Source of the DNA: Haliscomenobacter sp965225875
GTDB taxonomy: Bacteria > Bacteroidota > Bacteroidia > Chitinophagales > Saprospiraceae
Assembly (NCBI RefSeq): GCF_965225875.1
Contig: NZ_CBDDBS010000002.1
Span: 1,922,001 to 1,986,000, forward strand
Direction of reading: 5' to 3'
Length of the DNA stretch: 64,000 nucleotides
Position numbers and translations under genes: made by a program. Shown here in pieces: positions 1 through 8,748 of this stretch. Each line of letters opens with the position of its first letter. Positions within the stretch are counted from its first letter, which is position 1. The notes under the pieces are model-generated. The model was given only the letters and a program-made list of their open reading frames with translations, searched no databases and was not told the DNA's origin.

Positions 1-91
1 CGGGCAACATCCGACCTTTTTCATCAAAGCGTTGATACAGGGCTTTGATGGTTTCCGATCTGAAATGTTCAATGATAATATAAGTGCGCAT
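1..91 (-). CDS. DUF3303-like small protein (partial, N-terminus only)
   Basis: An ATG at 91 reading leftwards opens a frame that runs off the window edge. The visible 30 residues begin MRTYIIIEHFRSETIKALY and continue with a RFDEKGRMLP segment. This matches, from memory, the start of the DUF3303 family, small proteins of about 90 residues with an early IEHF and a later F-EKGRMLPEG motif. The function of the family is unknown. The remainder lies outside the window, so length and ending cannot be judged. Confidence 0.6.
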   Translation of the reverse strand, partial: MRTYIIIEHFRSETIKALYQRFDEKGRMLP

Positions 92-275
92 TGGGATAGG
101 TTTTATTTTTGAATTGATTGTTCGGTAAAAATATCAAAACCAAGCTACCTAAAACAGGTCTTGGTGTTTTTAAAACAAAAAAGCTGGCGCATTCACCCCC
201 TCATCTTGTCGTTTTCGTCACGCACAGTTTTTTTTCAAACAATTTATCTTTGTACTACAAGTAAAATGAAAAGCA

Positions 276-698
276 ATGGATACAATTGTATTTGACAAGG
301 AAATACCTGCTTGTTGTGTAGCCGCCAGCTCATTCCCCGATGGGGTGCTGACCGCTTTCCAAACCTTACATGCAAAGCTCGACCGCAAAGAGGAGCGTCA
401 ACATTTCGGCATCTCCCACGGCCTGCCCGATGGCGGGATCTATTACCTGGCTGCCGCGACTGAATTGAACCCAGGTGAAGCGGAAACACTGGGACTGGAT
501 CGTTTCACCATTCAAAAAGGGACTTATCTTGGGCTTACCATCCAGGATTATATGAAAGACCTGGGGGAAATTGGTCGAACTTTTCACCATCTGTTGCAAA
601 GTCCCGATCTTGACCCCGAAGGCTATTGCCTGGAGATTTATGCAGGAAAGGATGTACAATGTCTGATTAAACTAAAAAATGAAGATCAAAATGGCTAA
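276..698 (+). CDS. GyrI-like/effector-binding domain protein (140 aa)
   Basis: A 140-residue cytosolic protein with no signal peptide or membrane segment. Its size and the pattern of a central GGIYYLAA strand followed by a long amphipathic half resemble stand-alone GyrI-like (effector-binding, AraC C-terminal type) domains, which bind small molecules. The match is by general appearance only and no ligand can be named. The next gene overlaps its 3' end by about 20 bp, so the two are probably co-transcribed and translationally coupled. About 184 bp of AT-rich DNA without a recognised signal precedes it. Confidence 0.6.
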   Translation: MDTIVFDKEIPACCVAASSFPDGVLTAFQTLHAKLDRKEERQHFGISHGLPDGGIYYLAAATELNPGEAETLGLDRFTIQKGTYLGLTIQDYMKDLGEIGRTFHHLLQSPDLDPEGYCLEIYAGKDVQCLIKLKNEDQNG

Positions 699-1074
699 AA
701 CTGACTACAAATCTGTCGACGAATACATTGCCATGCAAGCCGCCGACAAACAAGCAGCACTGGAGGAATTGCGCCAGTTCATTCGCAGTCAAATTCCCCC
801 AACTGCCCAGGAAGTCATCAGCTACCAAATGCCCATGTACAAGTACCAGGGTAGCTTGGTGGGTTTTGCTTGTTTTGCCAAACATTACAGCTTTGTCACT
901 GCGAATGCTTCAACTTTGGAGCAGTTTCGGGCAGAGCTGAAAGATTACAAGTTTTCCCCTTCAGCGATTCAATTGCCTTACGGAAAACCACTGCCCACGG
1001 AGCTATTGGCACGCATCATTCAACAGCGGATAGTAGAAAATGAAGAATTGGCGGCGAAGAAAAAACAGAAATAG
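679..1074 (+). CDS. DUF1801 family protein (YdhG/iron-chaperone-like)
   Basis: A 131-residue protein with the DUF1801 pattern: an N-terminal helix with SVDEYIA, the IPPTAQEVISYQMPMYKYQG core (residues about 39-58), an ALVGFA/FAKHYSF strand pair, and a final segment AIQLPYGKPLP before basic residues. The family is related to YdhG and frataxin-like folds; its biochemical role is uncertain. Two in-frame ATG codons, at 679 and 691, are both possible; the 691 start (MAKTDYKS) looks more like relatives. The gene overlaps the end of the GyrI-like gene, suggesting coupled translation, and converges on the methyltransferase gene with only 8 bp between stops. Confidence 0.75.
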   Translation: MKIKMAKTDYKSVDEYIAMQAADKQAALEELRQFIRSQIPPTAQEVISYQMPMYKYQGSLVGFACFAKHYSFVTANASTLEQFRAELKDYKFSPSAIQLPYGKPLPTELLARIIQQRIVENEELAAKKKQK

Positions 1075-1082
1075 GCTGAGCA

Positions 1083-1778
1083 TTATGCCTTTTTTTCAAA
1101 AACCATACACATGCCCGCCATGTCGTAAGCTGTGCCGTACATAATAACTGGCGGCTCAGTCTCTTCCTGGGTGTGGATCAGTTCAAACCCACATTCGGCA
1201 AAAATGCGCTGGATTTCATCCTTGCCCCTCAACTTGAAAAGTAGTGTGGTAAAAGGCAGTTTTTCCATTATGTCTTTGGGCCGAATGCCGATATAAAACC
1301 TGGCCCCAGGTTTCATCACCCGCCCAATTTCTTGCAAATGGGCAGAGGGTTTGTCCCAGAAATAAATCACATTGATACAAAATACCGCATCAAAAATGCC
1401 AGCGGCATAAGGCAAATTGTCGCTGCTGCCCATTTTTAATTCAAGCTGCCCCAGGCGAATTAAGTCCAGGTTTTTCTTACGCGCTGCTTTGACCATTGCA
1501 GCAGAGTAGTCAATCCCGTAGAGTTTGAGCCCTTCGGCTTTTTGTGAGACTTCCTTAAAAAAATGACCATTGCCAAAGCCAATTTCGAGCACCTGATCAC
1601 CGGGCTGTAATTCAAGGTGTTGCAAAACCAGCTTGTACAGGCTACGATTGCTTTCGTTCATGCGCTCCCCTATCGTTTTGGCAAATGCCCCATGGGGTTT
1701 GCGCAATTGTTGGGCAACGAATTCCGGGGTTGGAGTGGGCTTGAATTTTGGGAGGAGCTTTTTTAGGAATTGGAGCAT
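1083..1778 (-). CDS. Class I SAM-dependent methyltransferase
   Basis: A 231-residue protein of the Methyltransf_11/25 type. Motif I, VLEIGFGNG, is at residues 63-71 and binds S-adenosylmethionine; the acidic end of strand 2 (LYGIDYSAAMVKAA) is around Asp90; the DAVFCINVIYFWDKP segment after it is the usual motif IV/post-I region, and IGRVMKPGARFYIGIRP is the typical strand 5-7 area. The substrate is not predictable. The N-terminal 40 residues (KPHGAFAKTIGERMN) are seen in small methyltransferases of this group. It is transcribed alone, convergent with the DUF1801 gene. Confidence 0.85.
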   Translation of the reverse strand: MLQFLKKLLPKFKPTPTPEFVAQQLRKPHGAFAKTIGERMNESNRSLYKLVLQHLELQPGDQVLEIGFGNGHFFKEVSQKAEGLKLYGIDYSAAMVKAARKKNLDLIRLGQLELKMGSSDNLPYAAGIFDAVFCINVIYFWDKPSAHLQEIGRVMKPGARFYIGIRPKDIMEKLPFTTLLFKLRGKDEIQRIFAECGFELIHTQEETEPPVIMYGTAYDMAGMCMVFEKKA

Positions 1779-1856
1779 AGGTGATGGATTTAGGAAAAAT
1801 TATTCATACAAAATTCCCATTTTTCTTTTATTTTTGAAAAAAATCCAAACAAAAAT

Positions 1857-2618
1857 ATGAGCTTCCACATTCTCAATGGCGATAGCCTGGCCCAAACCTT
1901 TGCCCAAAGCAATATTCCTGGACACCGCATCATTTGCCGTGAATGCCTGATCGACGGCCCCGCTCAGGCTGCTGATCTGGACAATTTTTGGTCTATCCGC
2001 GCCAATTTCATCGCTCAGGGTTATGGTGAAGCTCGCGAGAAGTATTACGATATGGTGGTGAAAGAACTGGATCAAATTCAGCGTCTTCCCGAAGATGCCG
2101 AAGTCAACCTGTGGTTTGAGGACGACCTGTTTTGCCAAAGTAACATGTGGTTTATGCTGGCACTGCTGGTCAATGCCAGTCCGCAGCTTAAAATATACCG
2201 GGTTTTTCCGATGGAACCGGCGCTGGATCATTGGAATGGTTTTGGGCAAGCGGATGCGGCCAGTTTGGAACAAGCTTATGCTCAAAGAGTGCAATTTCAC
2301 CAAACCGATCTCGAACTGGGCCTGGCCTTGTGGGAAGCTTTCCGCAGCAAAGACCTCAAACAATTGCAAGTCTTATCGCATCAGCCATCAGCTTGTTTTA
2401 ATCGGCTGCCAGAAGTCGTTCAGGCGCATGTCGACCGTTTCCCTCCACAAGGGCAATTAGGTCGCCCGGAGCGATTGATTGCCGAGATTTTGCAGGGTAA
2501 TCCGGAGGATTTTAATGCGGTTTTTAAAGCTTTTTGGCAAAAAGCGGGAGTGTATGGGTTTGGAGATGTGCAGGTGAAGGGGATTTATGAACGGATGAAG
2601 GGGATGGAGGTACAGTAG
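1857..2618 (+). CDS. DUF1835 domain-containing protein
   Basis: A 253-residue soluble protein. The first 120 residues match the DUF1835 pattern: an initial FHILNGDSLA strand-loop, then CRECLIDGPA, a conserved WFEDDLFCQSNMWFML segment, and LDHWNGFGQA. The C-terminal half (LGLALWEAFRSKDL, then a helical RLPEVVQAHVDRFP segment) corresponds to the winged-helix-like portion that often follows in this family. The function is unknown. It is divergent from the methyltransferase gene and ends 20 bp before the convergent acetyltransferase gene. Confidence 0.75.
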   Translation: MSFHILNGDSLAQTFAQSNIPGHRIICRECLIDGPAQAADLDNFWSIRANFIAQGYGEAREKYYDMVVKELDQIQRLPEDAEVNLWFEDDLFCQSNMWFMLALLVNASPQLKIYRVFPMEPALDHWNGFGQADAASLEQAYAQRVQFHQTDLELGLALWEAFRSKDLKQLQVLSHQPSACFNRLPEVVQAHVDRFPPQGQLGRPERLIAEILQGNPEDFNAVFKAFWQKAGVYGFGDVQVKGIYERMKGMEVQ

Positions 2619-2638
2619 TAACAGCTATTTCCCGTATT

Positions 2639-3121
2639 TCAGGATGACAATGCTTTCCAAAAAATAACTTTGTCCTCGCCGGCAGCATAAAATTCGCGAA
2701 TACGGGCTTCCTCGGTGTAGCCATTTTTGAGATAAAAAGCTCTGGTACGTTCAAAAGAAGGCAAGCCCGAAGTCTCTACCAGTAAAATTCTTTCCCCACG
2801 GTCTTTCAAAAATTGTTCAATAAATTCTATCAAGGATTTTCCGATAGTTTTACCCTGATGATCAGCATGTACAGCAATCAGGTACAGATTATAGGTGCCA
2901 TTGGTCAGCCGCTCAGGGGCAAAATAGGCTACTGCCACAGGTTCTTTTTCCACATAGGTTACCCAGAATTCGGTATTGTTGTCTTGATGAAAATAGCTGG
3001 CGATCATGTCATCCAGGAATTCTGAAGGGAATAAACTACTGGTATCAATCACCCCTTTCAATGCGGGTAAATCGTCGTACAAAACCTTACGAATATTGGA
3101 ATCTGGTGGTAACTGATTCAT
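2639..3121 (-). CDS. GNAT family N-acetyltransferase
   Basis: A 160-residue acetyltransferase. The acetyl-CoA binding motif A is visible as YLIAVHADHQGKTIGKSLI (residues about 81-100); the usual Q-x-x-G-x-G has Thr in place of the first Gly, a tolerated but uncommon change. Motif B follows as AFYLKNGYTEEARIREFYA, with the Tyr and the loop typical of the fold, and the protein ends in a strand containing DKVIFWKAL. The acceptor substrate cannot be inferred. It probably has its own promoter; the upstream 70 bp towards the AraC-type gene hold no obvious signal. Confidence 0.85.
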   Translation of the reverse strand: MNQLPPDSNIRKVLYDDLPALKGVIDTSSLFPSEFLDDMIASYFHQDNNTEFWVTYVEKEPVAVAYFAPERLTNGTYNLYLIAVHADHQGKTIGKSLIEFIEQFLKDRGERILLVETSGLPSFERTRAFYLKNGYTEEARIREFYAAGEDKVIFWKALSS

Positions 3122-3194
3122 GGTTTTTTACCTTGTGTTTACCATTAATGTAATTTACTACAATGTGGGATCAAAGGTAAACTCGGTAAATGAC

Positions 3195-3926
3195 CTAATC
3201 TTGTACGATTCGGCTATTGTAAACGGCGGAAGGCTTCAAACCAAAAAAGGCCTTGAATCTTCGACTGAAGTGGGCAGGGTCGTAAAAACCAGCAGCCAGG
3301 GCAGCTTCCTGGAGGTCAGTCTTATTTTGCAGACTAATTTCGATAGCCGATTTTAGCCTAACCCATGAAATGTATTTTTGAATGGGAAGACCCATTTTTT
3401 CCTTAAATAAATGCGAGAGTCTGCTTGCTGAAAGGTGAGTATATTCGGCCAGCATAGGTAGCAATAATTTGTCCTGATGGATGTTAGCAGGGATGAATTC
3501 TAGACATTTTAAGACCCTTTCATCCTGCACTGGCTTGTCAATGATTAAGTCTTCGACGAGGGCATCAAAGGTCTTCATTTCATGGCTGTTCAATTCCTTC
3601 CAAGTGAATACTGTTTTATCAGGGATTGCTACTCCTAATGCATTCACAATGCTTGTAAAACTGGTGTATAAGGGTTCAATTAACATCAATGCACACCGGC
3701 AAGACTTGCCATCGAAAGCATGTACAGTATTCGCTTGAATGACGGCCATCCTTAGCTGTGAATAACTTGCATTTTTGGTCGTTATGGTAAAATTGCCCTC
3801 CAAGACCTGGATGATTTCAATGGCTGGATGAGCATGAAATCCAGTGCTCAGTCCGGATTCCTCGAAGCAGTAGATGCCTTTTTGGGTATCAAAGCGTTCA
3901 ACTTTCACAAGTGTAATTTTGTACAA
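3195..3926 (-). CDS. AraC family transcriptional regulator
   Basis: A 243-residue regulator. Residues 1-125 form a cupin-like sensing domain with the GFHAHPAIEIIQVLEG stretch typical of AraC N-terminal arms. Residues about 145-240 form the double helix-turn-helix: LSASRLSHLFKEKMGLPIQ is the first recognition unit, and AALAAGFYDPAHFSRRFKAF with GLKPSAVY is the conserved second unit. The ligand and targets are unknown. The adjacent peptidase E gene lies upstream in the same orientation, so they may form one short transcript. Confidence 0.9.
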   Translation of the reverse strand: MYKITLVKVERFDTQKGIYCFEESGLSTGFHAHPAIEIIQVLEGNFTITTKNASYSQLRMAVIQANTVHAFDGKSCRCALMLIEPLYTSFTSIVNALGVAIPDKTVFTWKELNSHEMKTFDALVEDLIIDKPVQDERVLKCLEFIPANIHQDKLLLPMLAEYTHLSASRLSHLFKEKMGLPIQKYISWVRLKSAIEISLQNKTDLQEAALAAGFYDPAHFSRRFKAFFGLKPSAVYNSRIVQD

Positions 3927-3974
3927 TTTTGTTTTTTATTCAGCCCTAGATTTGAAGTCTCCTCCCCCAGTATT

Positions 3975-4715
3975 TTATCTTCTTTTTGACAATAGTTCAT
4001 CCAACGGCCGATAAGTTTCTGTCTGTTCAACCACCTCTTCAAAAAAATCCTCTCCCCTCCAAAATACTTTGTAGGCACGAGCATTTTCCCTGGCACTGAT
4101 GATTCTGTATTGGTCATCCAAAATTTCAATGGCGCAACAATCCTCCAATGCTATGGCAACTATGCCGTAAGTTTTTTTCATCATTCTTTTTAAATCCGGC
4201 TTTCGATCGGCTTCGCTATCATAATGTGGACAATGCAAGGCATTTATCAAATTCAATCCGCTTACTTTGATTAAACCAGCTTCAGGATTGTTAAATTTTC
4301 TCGAATCTGAATTGCCATATTTGAACCAACAAATTGATCCAGCACTAAGCCCACACAAGACCGTGCCTTGCTCATAGGCTTCTTTTAGCAAGACGTCAAC
4401 GCCCCTTTTTTTCCACAACTTCATCATTCTAAAAGTGTTCCCACCACCAACATAAATAATGTCTGCATTTGATATTTTTTCAGCGATCGTCTCTTTTTTA
4501 GGCTTCTCTCTAATCAAATACAGCACATCACAATTGCAGCCATGCTGGGAGAAATGTTCCTTTAATTGATCAAAATATTCTGTGGCGTCTCCGCTGGCAG
4601 TTGGCAAAAACAACAAATTGGGCTTGCTTTTTTTAGAAAGCTCCACAATCCTTTTATTAATGGGTGTATTGTCTTCAAAGCTTTCTCCACCACCAATGGC
4701 TACTATTGTTTTCAT
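3975..4715 (-). CDS. Peptidase E-like serine peptidase (family S51)
   Basis: A protein of about 246 residues resembling peptidase E, a cytosolic dipeptidase cleaving Asp-Xaa, or an S51 relative. The nucleophile elbow CGLSAGS carries the catalytic Ser, the strand IIYVGGGNTFRM precedes it, and ALHCPHYDSEADR supplies the likely catalytic His. The start is taken at MKTIVAIGGGES; an ATG five codons earlier (4730) is also in frame. Substrate specificity cannot be called, since S51 proteins also include cyanophycinase and inactive forms. Confidence 0.8.
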   Translation of the reverse strand: MKTIVAIGGGESFEDNTPINKRIVELSKKSKPNLLFLPTASGDATEYFDQLKEHFSQHGCNCDVLYLIREKPKKETIAEKISNADIIYVGGGNTFRMMKLWKKRGVDVLLKEAYEQGTVLCGLSAGSICWFKYGNSDSRKFNNPEAGLIKVSGLNLINALHCPHYDSEADRKPDLKRMMKKTYGIVAIALEDCCAIEILDDQYRIISARENARAYKVFWRGEDFFEEVVEQTETYRPLDELLSKRR

Positions 4716-4768
4716 GTTTGAATTGGGCATTTATTCGCGACAAAACTATTGAGTTAATTCTATTTTAT

Positions 4769-4805
4769 CCGAGTAAAACAAAACTAGAGTTACACAATTA
4801 CTCGG
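4769..4805. other. 8-bp stem hairpin in divergent intergenic region
   Basis: CCGAGTAA at 4769-4776 pairs exactly with TTACTCGG at 4798-4805 across a 21-base loop. It lies between the divergent peptidase E and beta-propeller genes, without a T-tract, so it is not a terminator. It may be an operator or a chance palindrome. Confidence 0.3.
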
Positions 4806-4948
4806 TTAAGCTCAAACCCAGCAAAAAAAAATCTCTCCCCCCAACAGGGTCATTTTCCTCACCCCCAGCCACTTCCTTGGCTTTATTTTTTCTGCTTTTC
4901 CGACTAAACGCTTACATTTAAATCAATTTCAACAATCAATCCAAGGTT

Positions 4949-7900
4949 ATGCGAATGTTTATCCCCATTCTGGCACTCATTACCCTGACCAGTACCGCCC
5001 TCTGGGCACAAAAAGACAAAAAAGTACCACCCCCCGCGGCGGCTCCCGCCAAAACGGAAAAACCAACCGTCCATCAATCCTCTACCTACAGTGCTTTGTC
5101 CCTGCGCAGCATCGGCCCGGCGGTCACTTCCGGGAGGATCAGCGATTTTGCGGTCAATCCACGCAATCAAGCGGAGTATTATGTGGCCACCTCTTCTGGC
5201 GGCGTTTGGAAAACCAACAATGCGGGTACTACCTGGGTTCCCATTTTTGATGGGCAAGGCTCCTACTCTATCGGTTGTGTCGCGCTTGATCCAAGTAACC
5301 CAGCCACAGTATGGGTCGGCAGCGGCGAAAACAACAACCAGCGGGCAGTCTCCTACGGCGACGGCGTATACAAAAGTGAAAACGGTGGCAAAACCTGGCG
5401 CAACATGGGCTTGAAAAATTCTGAACACATTGCAAATGTCATCGTTGATCCTAGCAATTCCAACATCGTTTACGTTGCCGCTTATGGCCCTGTGTGGAGC
5501 GACGGTGGCGAGCGCGGGGTGTACAAAAGCACCGATGGCGGCGAAACATGGACCAATGTCAAGTCGGTTAGCGCCTATACCGGTTGCAGCAACCTGATCA
5601 TGGACCCACGCAATCCCCAGGTATTGTATGCAGCCTTCCACCAGCGCCAGCGCAAGGTGTTTACCTACATTGGCGGTGGCCCCGAGTCGGCTTTGTACAA
5701 AACCACCGATGGAGGTACAACCTGGAAAAAACTGGATGGCCTGCCCGGCGGCGATGTTGGTCGCATTGGTATCGACCTCTCCCCTGCTAACCCCGATTAC
5801 GTATATGCTGTTGTTGAAGCCCAGGAAGGCAAAGGCGGCGTGTACCGCTCCACCGACCGGGGCGCGAGTTGGGAAAAAATGAGCGGGGTTTTTACCAGTG
5901 GCAACTACTACCAGGAACTTACCTGTGATCCCCGCAATGTGGATCGCATCTTCATCACCGACTCTTACTACAAAGTGAGCGACGATGGTGGCCGAACGGT
6001 GCGCAACCTTGGTGAAATCAACAAACACATTGACAACCACTGCATCTGGATCGACCCCAGCAACACCAATCACTTGCGGGTAGGTTGCGACGGCGGGATT
6101 TATGAAAGCTGGGACTTTGCCAAAACTTGGGAGTTCAAACACAACCTGCCAGTCACCCAGTTTTACAAAGTAGCTACAGACAATGGCCTGCCCTTTTACC
6201 ATGTACACGGCGGAACCCAGGACAACCTCAGTTTGGGTGGCCCCAGCCGCACTACCAGTGACAACGGCATCAGCAACGCGGACTGGTACGTGACCAGCAC
6301 CGGCGACGGCTTCGAAACCCAGGTGGATCAAACCAATCCCGATATCGTTTACGCCCAAAGTCAATACGGTGGACTTTCCCGCTTTGACCGCAAGAGTGGC
6401 CAATCCGTTTTCATCAAACCTCTCGAAGGAGAAAACGAGCCCGCCCTGCGCTGGAACTGGGATGCTCCCCTGACCATCAGTAATTTCTCCTCCACTCGGC
6501 TGTATTTTGGAGCCAATAAGGTTTTCCGCACCGATGACCGAGGCAACAGTTGGAAGGTCATCAGTCCCGACCTGACGCGGGGGATCGACCGCAATAAGCT
6601 CGAAATCATGGGCAAGATCTGGAGTGTAGATGCCCTTGCCAAAAACGGCTCGACCGACATCTACGGCCAAACCACCAGCATCGCGGAAAGTGCCCTGGAT
6701 CAAAATATCCTGTGGGTAGGAACCGACGATGGCCTGCTATGGATCACCCGCGACGGCGGCACCAATTGGGAAAAAATGGATAAACTGCCTGGCGTACCCG
6801 AAAACAGCTATGTCCACCAGGTGATTGCTTCCCGCCACGATAAGAACGGCGCATACGTCTGTTTCAACCACCACCGCTACGGCGACTTTAAACCCTATCT
6901 GCTCAAAACCAGCGATGGGGGCAAAACCTGGAAATCACTCAGTGCCACTTTACCCGAGCGAGGGAGTGTATACAGCATCGCAGAGGATCATGTCGATCCC
7001 AATTTGTTGTTTTGTGGCACCGAGTTCGGCCTGTTTTTCACCCAAAATGGCGGTGAAACCTGGGTGCAACTGAAGTCAGGCCTGCCCACTATCGCGGTAC
7101 GCGACCTGGAAATCCAGCGCCGGGAAAATGACCTGGTCCTGGCTACTTTTGGTCGTGGGTTCTACATCCTGGATGACTACTCGCCTCTGCGCAACCTCAA
7201 AACGGAAACTTTTGATCAGGCAGCGACCATCTTCCCTATCAAGGACGCCTTGATGTTTGTCCCAAATCTGCCACTGGGGCTCCGGGATAAAGGCCATATG
7301 GGCAGCAGTTATTACGCAGCGCAAAACCCGCCCGTGGGCGCAGTATTCACCTATTGGCTGAAAGAGGACATCAAAACCTTGAAAGCAAAAAGACAAGAAG
7401 CTGAAAAGGCCAAATTTGATAAAAAAGAACCGGTTTATTATCCCGATATCGAGGCATTGCGCAAGGAAGACGAGCAACCAGAGCCTTACCTCTTGTTCAC
7501 CATCACTGATGCTGATGGTGATGTGGTGCGACACCTCAAAGCATCGGCGAGCAAAGGTTTGAAGCGCATCGTTTGGGATTTTCGGCACAATACCACCGCT
7601 CCGGTTTTGGGTCGTTACAAGCCTGCTCCCGACCAGTTGTTCGGTGGGGAAGAAACGGGGCAATTGGCCTTGCCGGGCACTTACAGCGTCAGCCTCAGCA
7701 AGTATGAAGATGGGGTATTGACTACCATCGCTGGGCCCGTCAAATTCAACTGCAAAGCGCTGAACAACGTCACCTTACCCGCTACGGACTTACCAGCCTA
7801 CGCCGATTTTGTGGCCAAAGTGGCCAGTCTGCGCAAGGCACTCAGCGCAACGAATAACATCCGGGCTGAATTGAGCGGCCAGATGAGCGCGATTCAAACG

Positions 7901-8257
7901 GCTATTCAGGAAATGCCTGCTCCACCGCAGGACTTGTTGAAAAAGGCCTATGACTTACAACGCAGATTGAATGCGGTGACCTTACAATTGAATGGCGACG
8001 CTGCTCGTGGGCGCCGGGAATTTGAAGCACCGTCTTCGATCAATGATCGTTTGGGGTATGCGCAAGGGGTGATGTGGGGTACCACTTCGGCACCTACGCA
8101 GTCGGCTATTGACAACTATAACATCGCTGCGAAGCAGTTTAAGCCAGTACTGAACGAATTAAAAGCCATTGCCGGGGAAGTAACGGAATTGGGGAAACAG
8201 TTGGATGTGAAGGGGGCGCCGGCTACGCCAGGGAGATGGCCGAGTGGTTGGGAGTAG
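4949..8257 (+). CDS. Secreted Asp-box (BNR/VPS10-like) beta-propeller protein
   Basis: A 1,102-residue protein with an N-terminal signal peptide (MFIPILALITLTSTALWAQ). It holds at least eight Asp-box/BNR motifs of the form S/T-x-D-x-G-x-x-W, for example STDGGETW, TTDGGTTW, STDRGASW, TDDRGNSW, TRDGGTNW and TSDGGKTW, spread over residues 80-710, predicting one or two sortilin/VPS10-like propellers. Residues about 830-900 (LLFTITDADGDVVRHL, KRIVWDFRHN) look like an FlgD-type Ig fold, and the C-terminus is helical. Such proteins are abundant in Bacteroidota and usually annotated as glycosyl hydrolases, but no catalytic site is visible. It lacks a T9SS sorting domain, so export is probably by Sec to the periplasm. 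Confidence 0.85.
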   Translation: MRMFIPILALITLTSTALWAQKDKKVPPPAAAPAKTEKPTVHQSSTYSALSLRSIGPAVTSGRISDFAVNPRNQAEYYVATSSGGVWKTNNAGTTWVPIFDGQGSYSIGCVALDPSNPATVWVGSGENNNQRAVSYGDGVYKSENGGKTWRNMGLKNSEHIANVIVDPSNSNIVYVAAYGPVWSDGGERGVYKSTDGGETWTNVKSVSAYTGCSNLIMDPRNPQVLYAAFHQRQRKVFTYIGGGPESALYKTTDGGTTWKKLDGLPGGDVGRIGIDLSPANPDYVYAVVEAQEGKGGVYRSTDRGASWEKMSGVFTSGNYYQELTCDPRNVDRIFITDSYYKVSDDGGRTVRNLGEINKHIDNHCIWIDPSNTNHLRVGCDGGIYESWDFAKTWEFKHNLPVTQFYKVATDNGLPFYHVHGGTQDNLSLGGPSRTTSDNGISNADWYVTSTGDGFETQVDQTNPDIVYAQSQYGGLSRFDRKSGQSVFIKPLEGENEPALRWNWDAPLTISNFSSTRLYFGANKVFRTDDRGNSWKVISPDLTRGIDRNKLEIMGKIWSVDALAKNGSTDIYGQTTSIAESALDQNILWVGTDDGLLWITRDGGTNWEKMDKLPGVPENSYVHQVIASRHDKNGAYVCFNHHRYGDFKPYLLKTSDGGKTWKSLSATLPERGSVYSIAEDHVDPNLLFCGTEFGLFFTQNGGETWVQLKSGLPTIAVRDLEIQRRENDLVLATFGRGFYILDDYSPLRNLKTETFDQAATIFPIKDALMFVPNLPLGLRDKGHMGSSYYAAQNPPVGAVFTYWLKEDIKTLKAKRQEAEKAKFDKKEPVYYPDIEALRKEDEQPEPYLLFTITDADGDVVRHLKASASKGLKRIVWDFRHNTTAPVLGRYKPAPDQLFGGEETGQLALPGTYSVSLSKYEDGVLTTIAGPVKFNCKALNNVTLPATDLPAYADFVAKVASLRKALSATNNIRAELSGQMSAIQTAIQEMPAPPQDLLKKAYDLQRRLNAVTLQLNGDAARGRREFEAPSSINDRLGYAQGVMWGTTSAPTQSAIDNYNIAAKQFKPVLNELKAIAGEVTELGKQLDVKGAPATPGRWPSGWE

Positions 8258-8384
8258 GATCCAAGGTTCGGGGTTCCAAAGTTCCAGGGTTGGTGTAGTC
8301 GGAGTTCTGGAGCTTTGAGCACTTACGCTAAGTTTGGTCAACCATTCAAAACATTGTATCAATCTGGGCTACTTTAGACCGACG

Positions 8385-8549
8385 ACCAGCGGCAGCGCCG
8401 CCAAAACGTCTGTAGAAACTAAGGATACCATGCTTTTTAAAGGTGCAGCGCACCGTAACAAATTACACTTACTGTTGCGGTGCGCTGCACCTTTAATTCA
8501 ATCATCCAACGCTATTTCTACAGACGTTTTGCGGCGCTGCCGCGGGTCC
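8385..8549. repeat. Palindromic element I, no coding content
   Basis: An element of about 165 bp with nested inverted repeats. The outer arm at 8385-8415 starts ACCAGCGGCAGCGCCGCC and ends ACGTCTGTAG; its inverted partner begins CTACAGACGTTTT at 8519. Each outer arm contains a small hairpin (GCGGC-AGC-GCCGC). The inner arm AAAGGTGCAGCGCACCG at about 8439-8455 pairs with CGGTGCGCTGCACCTTT at about 8478-8494. The same outer and inner repeats flank the transposase gene of element II, so this is probably its non-autonomous derivative. Confidence 0.8.
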
Positions 8550-8619
8550 GTTTCTTCTTGTATATTACCTTTATGTAGCTTTTTTTATTTCAAATTGACC
8601 AGACTCTATCCTATCCTTA

Positions 8620-8660
8620 TAAAACTCCAAGACAAATAGTAGGTACAGATTGGAGTTTTA
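8620..8660. other. 11-bp stem hairpin between elements I and II
   Basis: TAAAACTCCAA at 8620-8630 pairs perfectly with TTGGAGTTTTA at 8650-8660 over a 19-base loop. No gene adjoins it and there is no clear T-tract. The rest of 8550-8748 shows no coding potential. Confidence 0.4.
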
Positions 8661-8748
8661 GATTACAAGATAGTTTTGTTTACTGACTCAAAACATTGAC
8701 TAAACGAACTGTGAATTTCATCCTTATTCTTACTATTTTGAGCCAACG

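Noticed and set aside
4904..6703. 599-codon open frame antisense to the beta-propeller gene
   Set aside because: It is a by-product of the GC-biased codon use of the propeller gene; it has no family resemblance and the opposite strand shows clear Asp-box repeats.
8334..8639. 101-codon frame over element I
   Set aside because: It runs through the palindromic repeats on both arms and encodes no known sequence.
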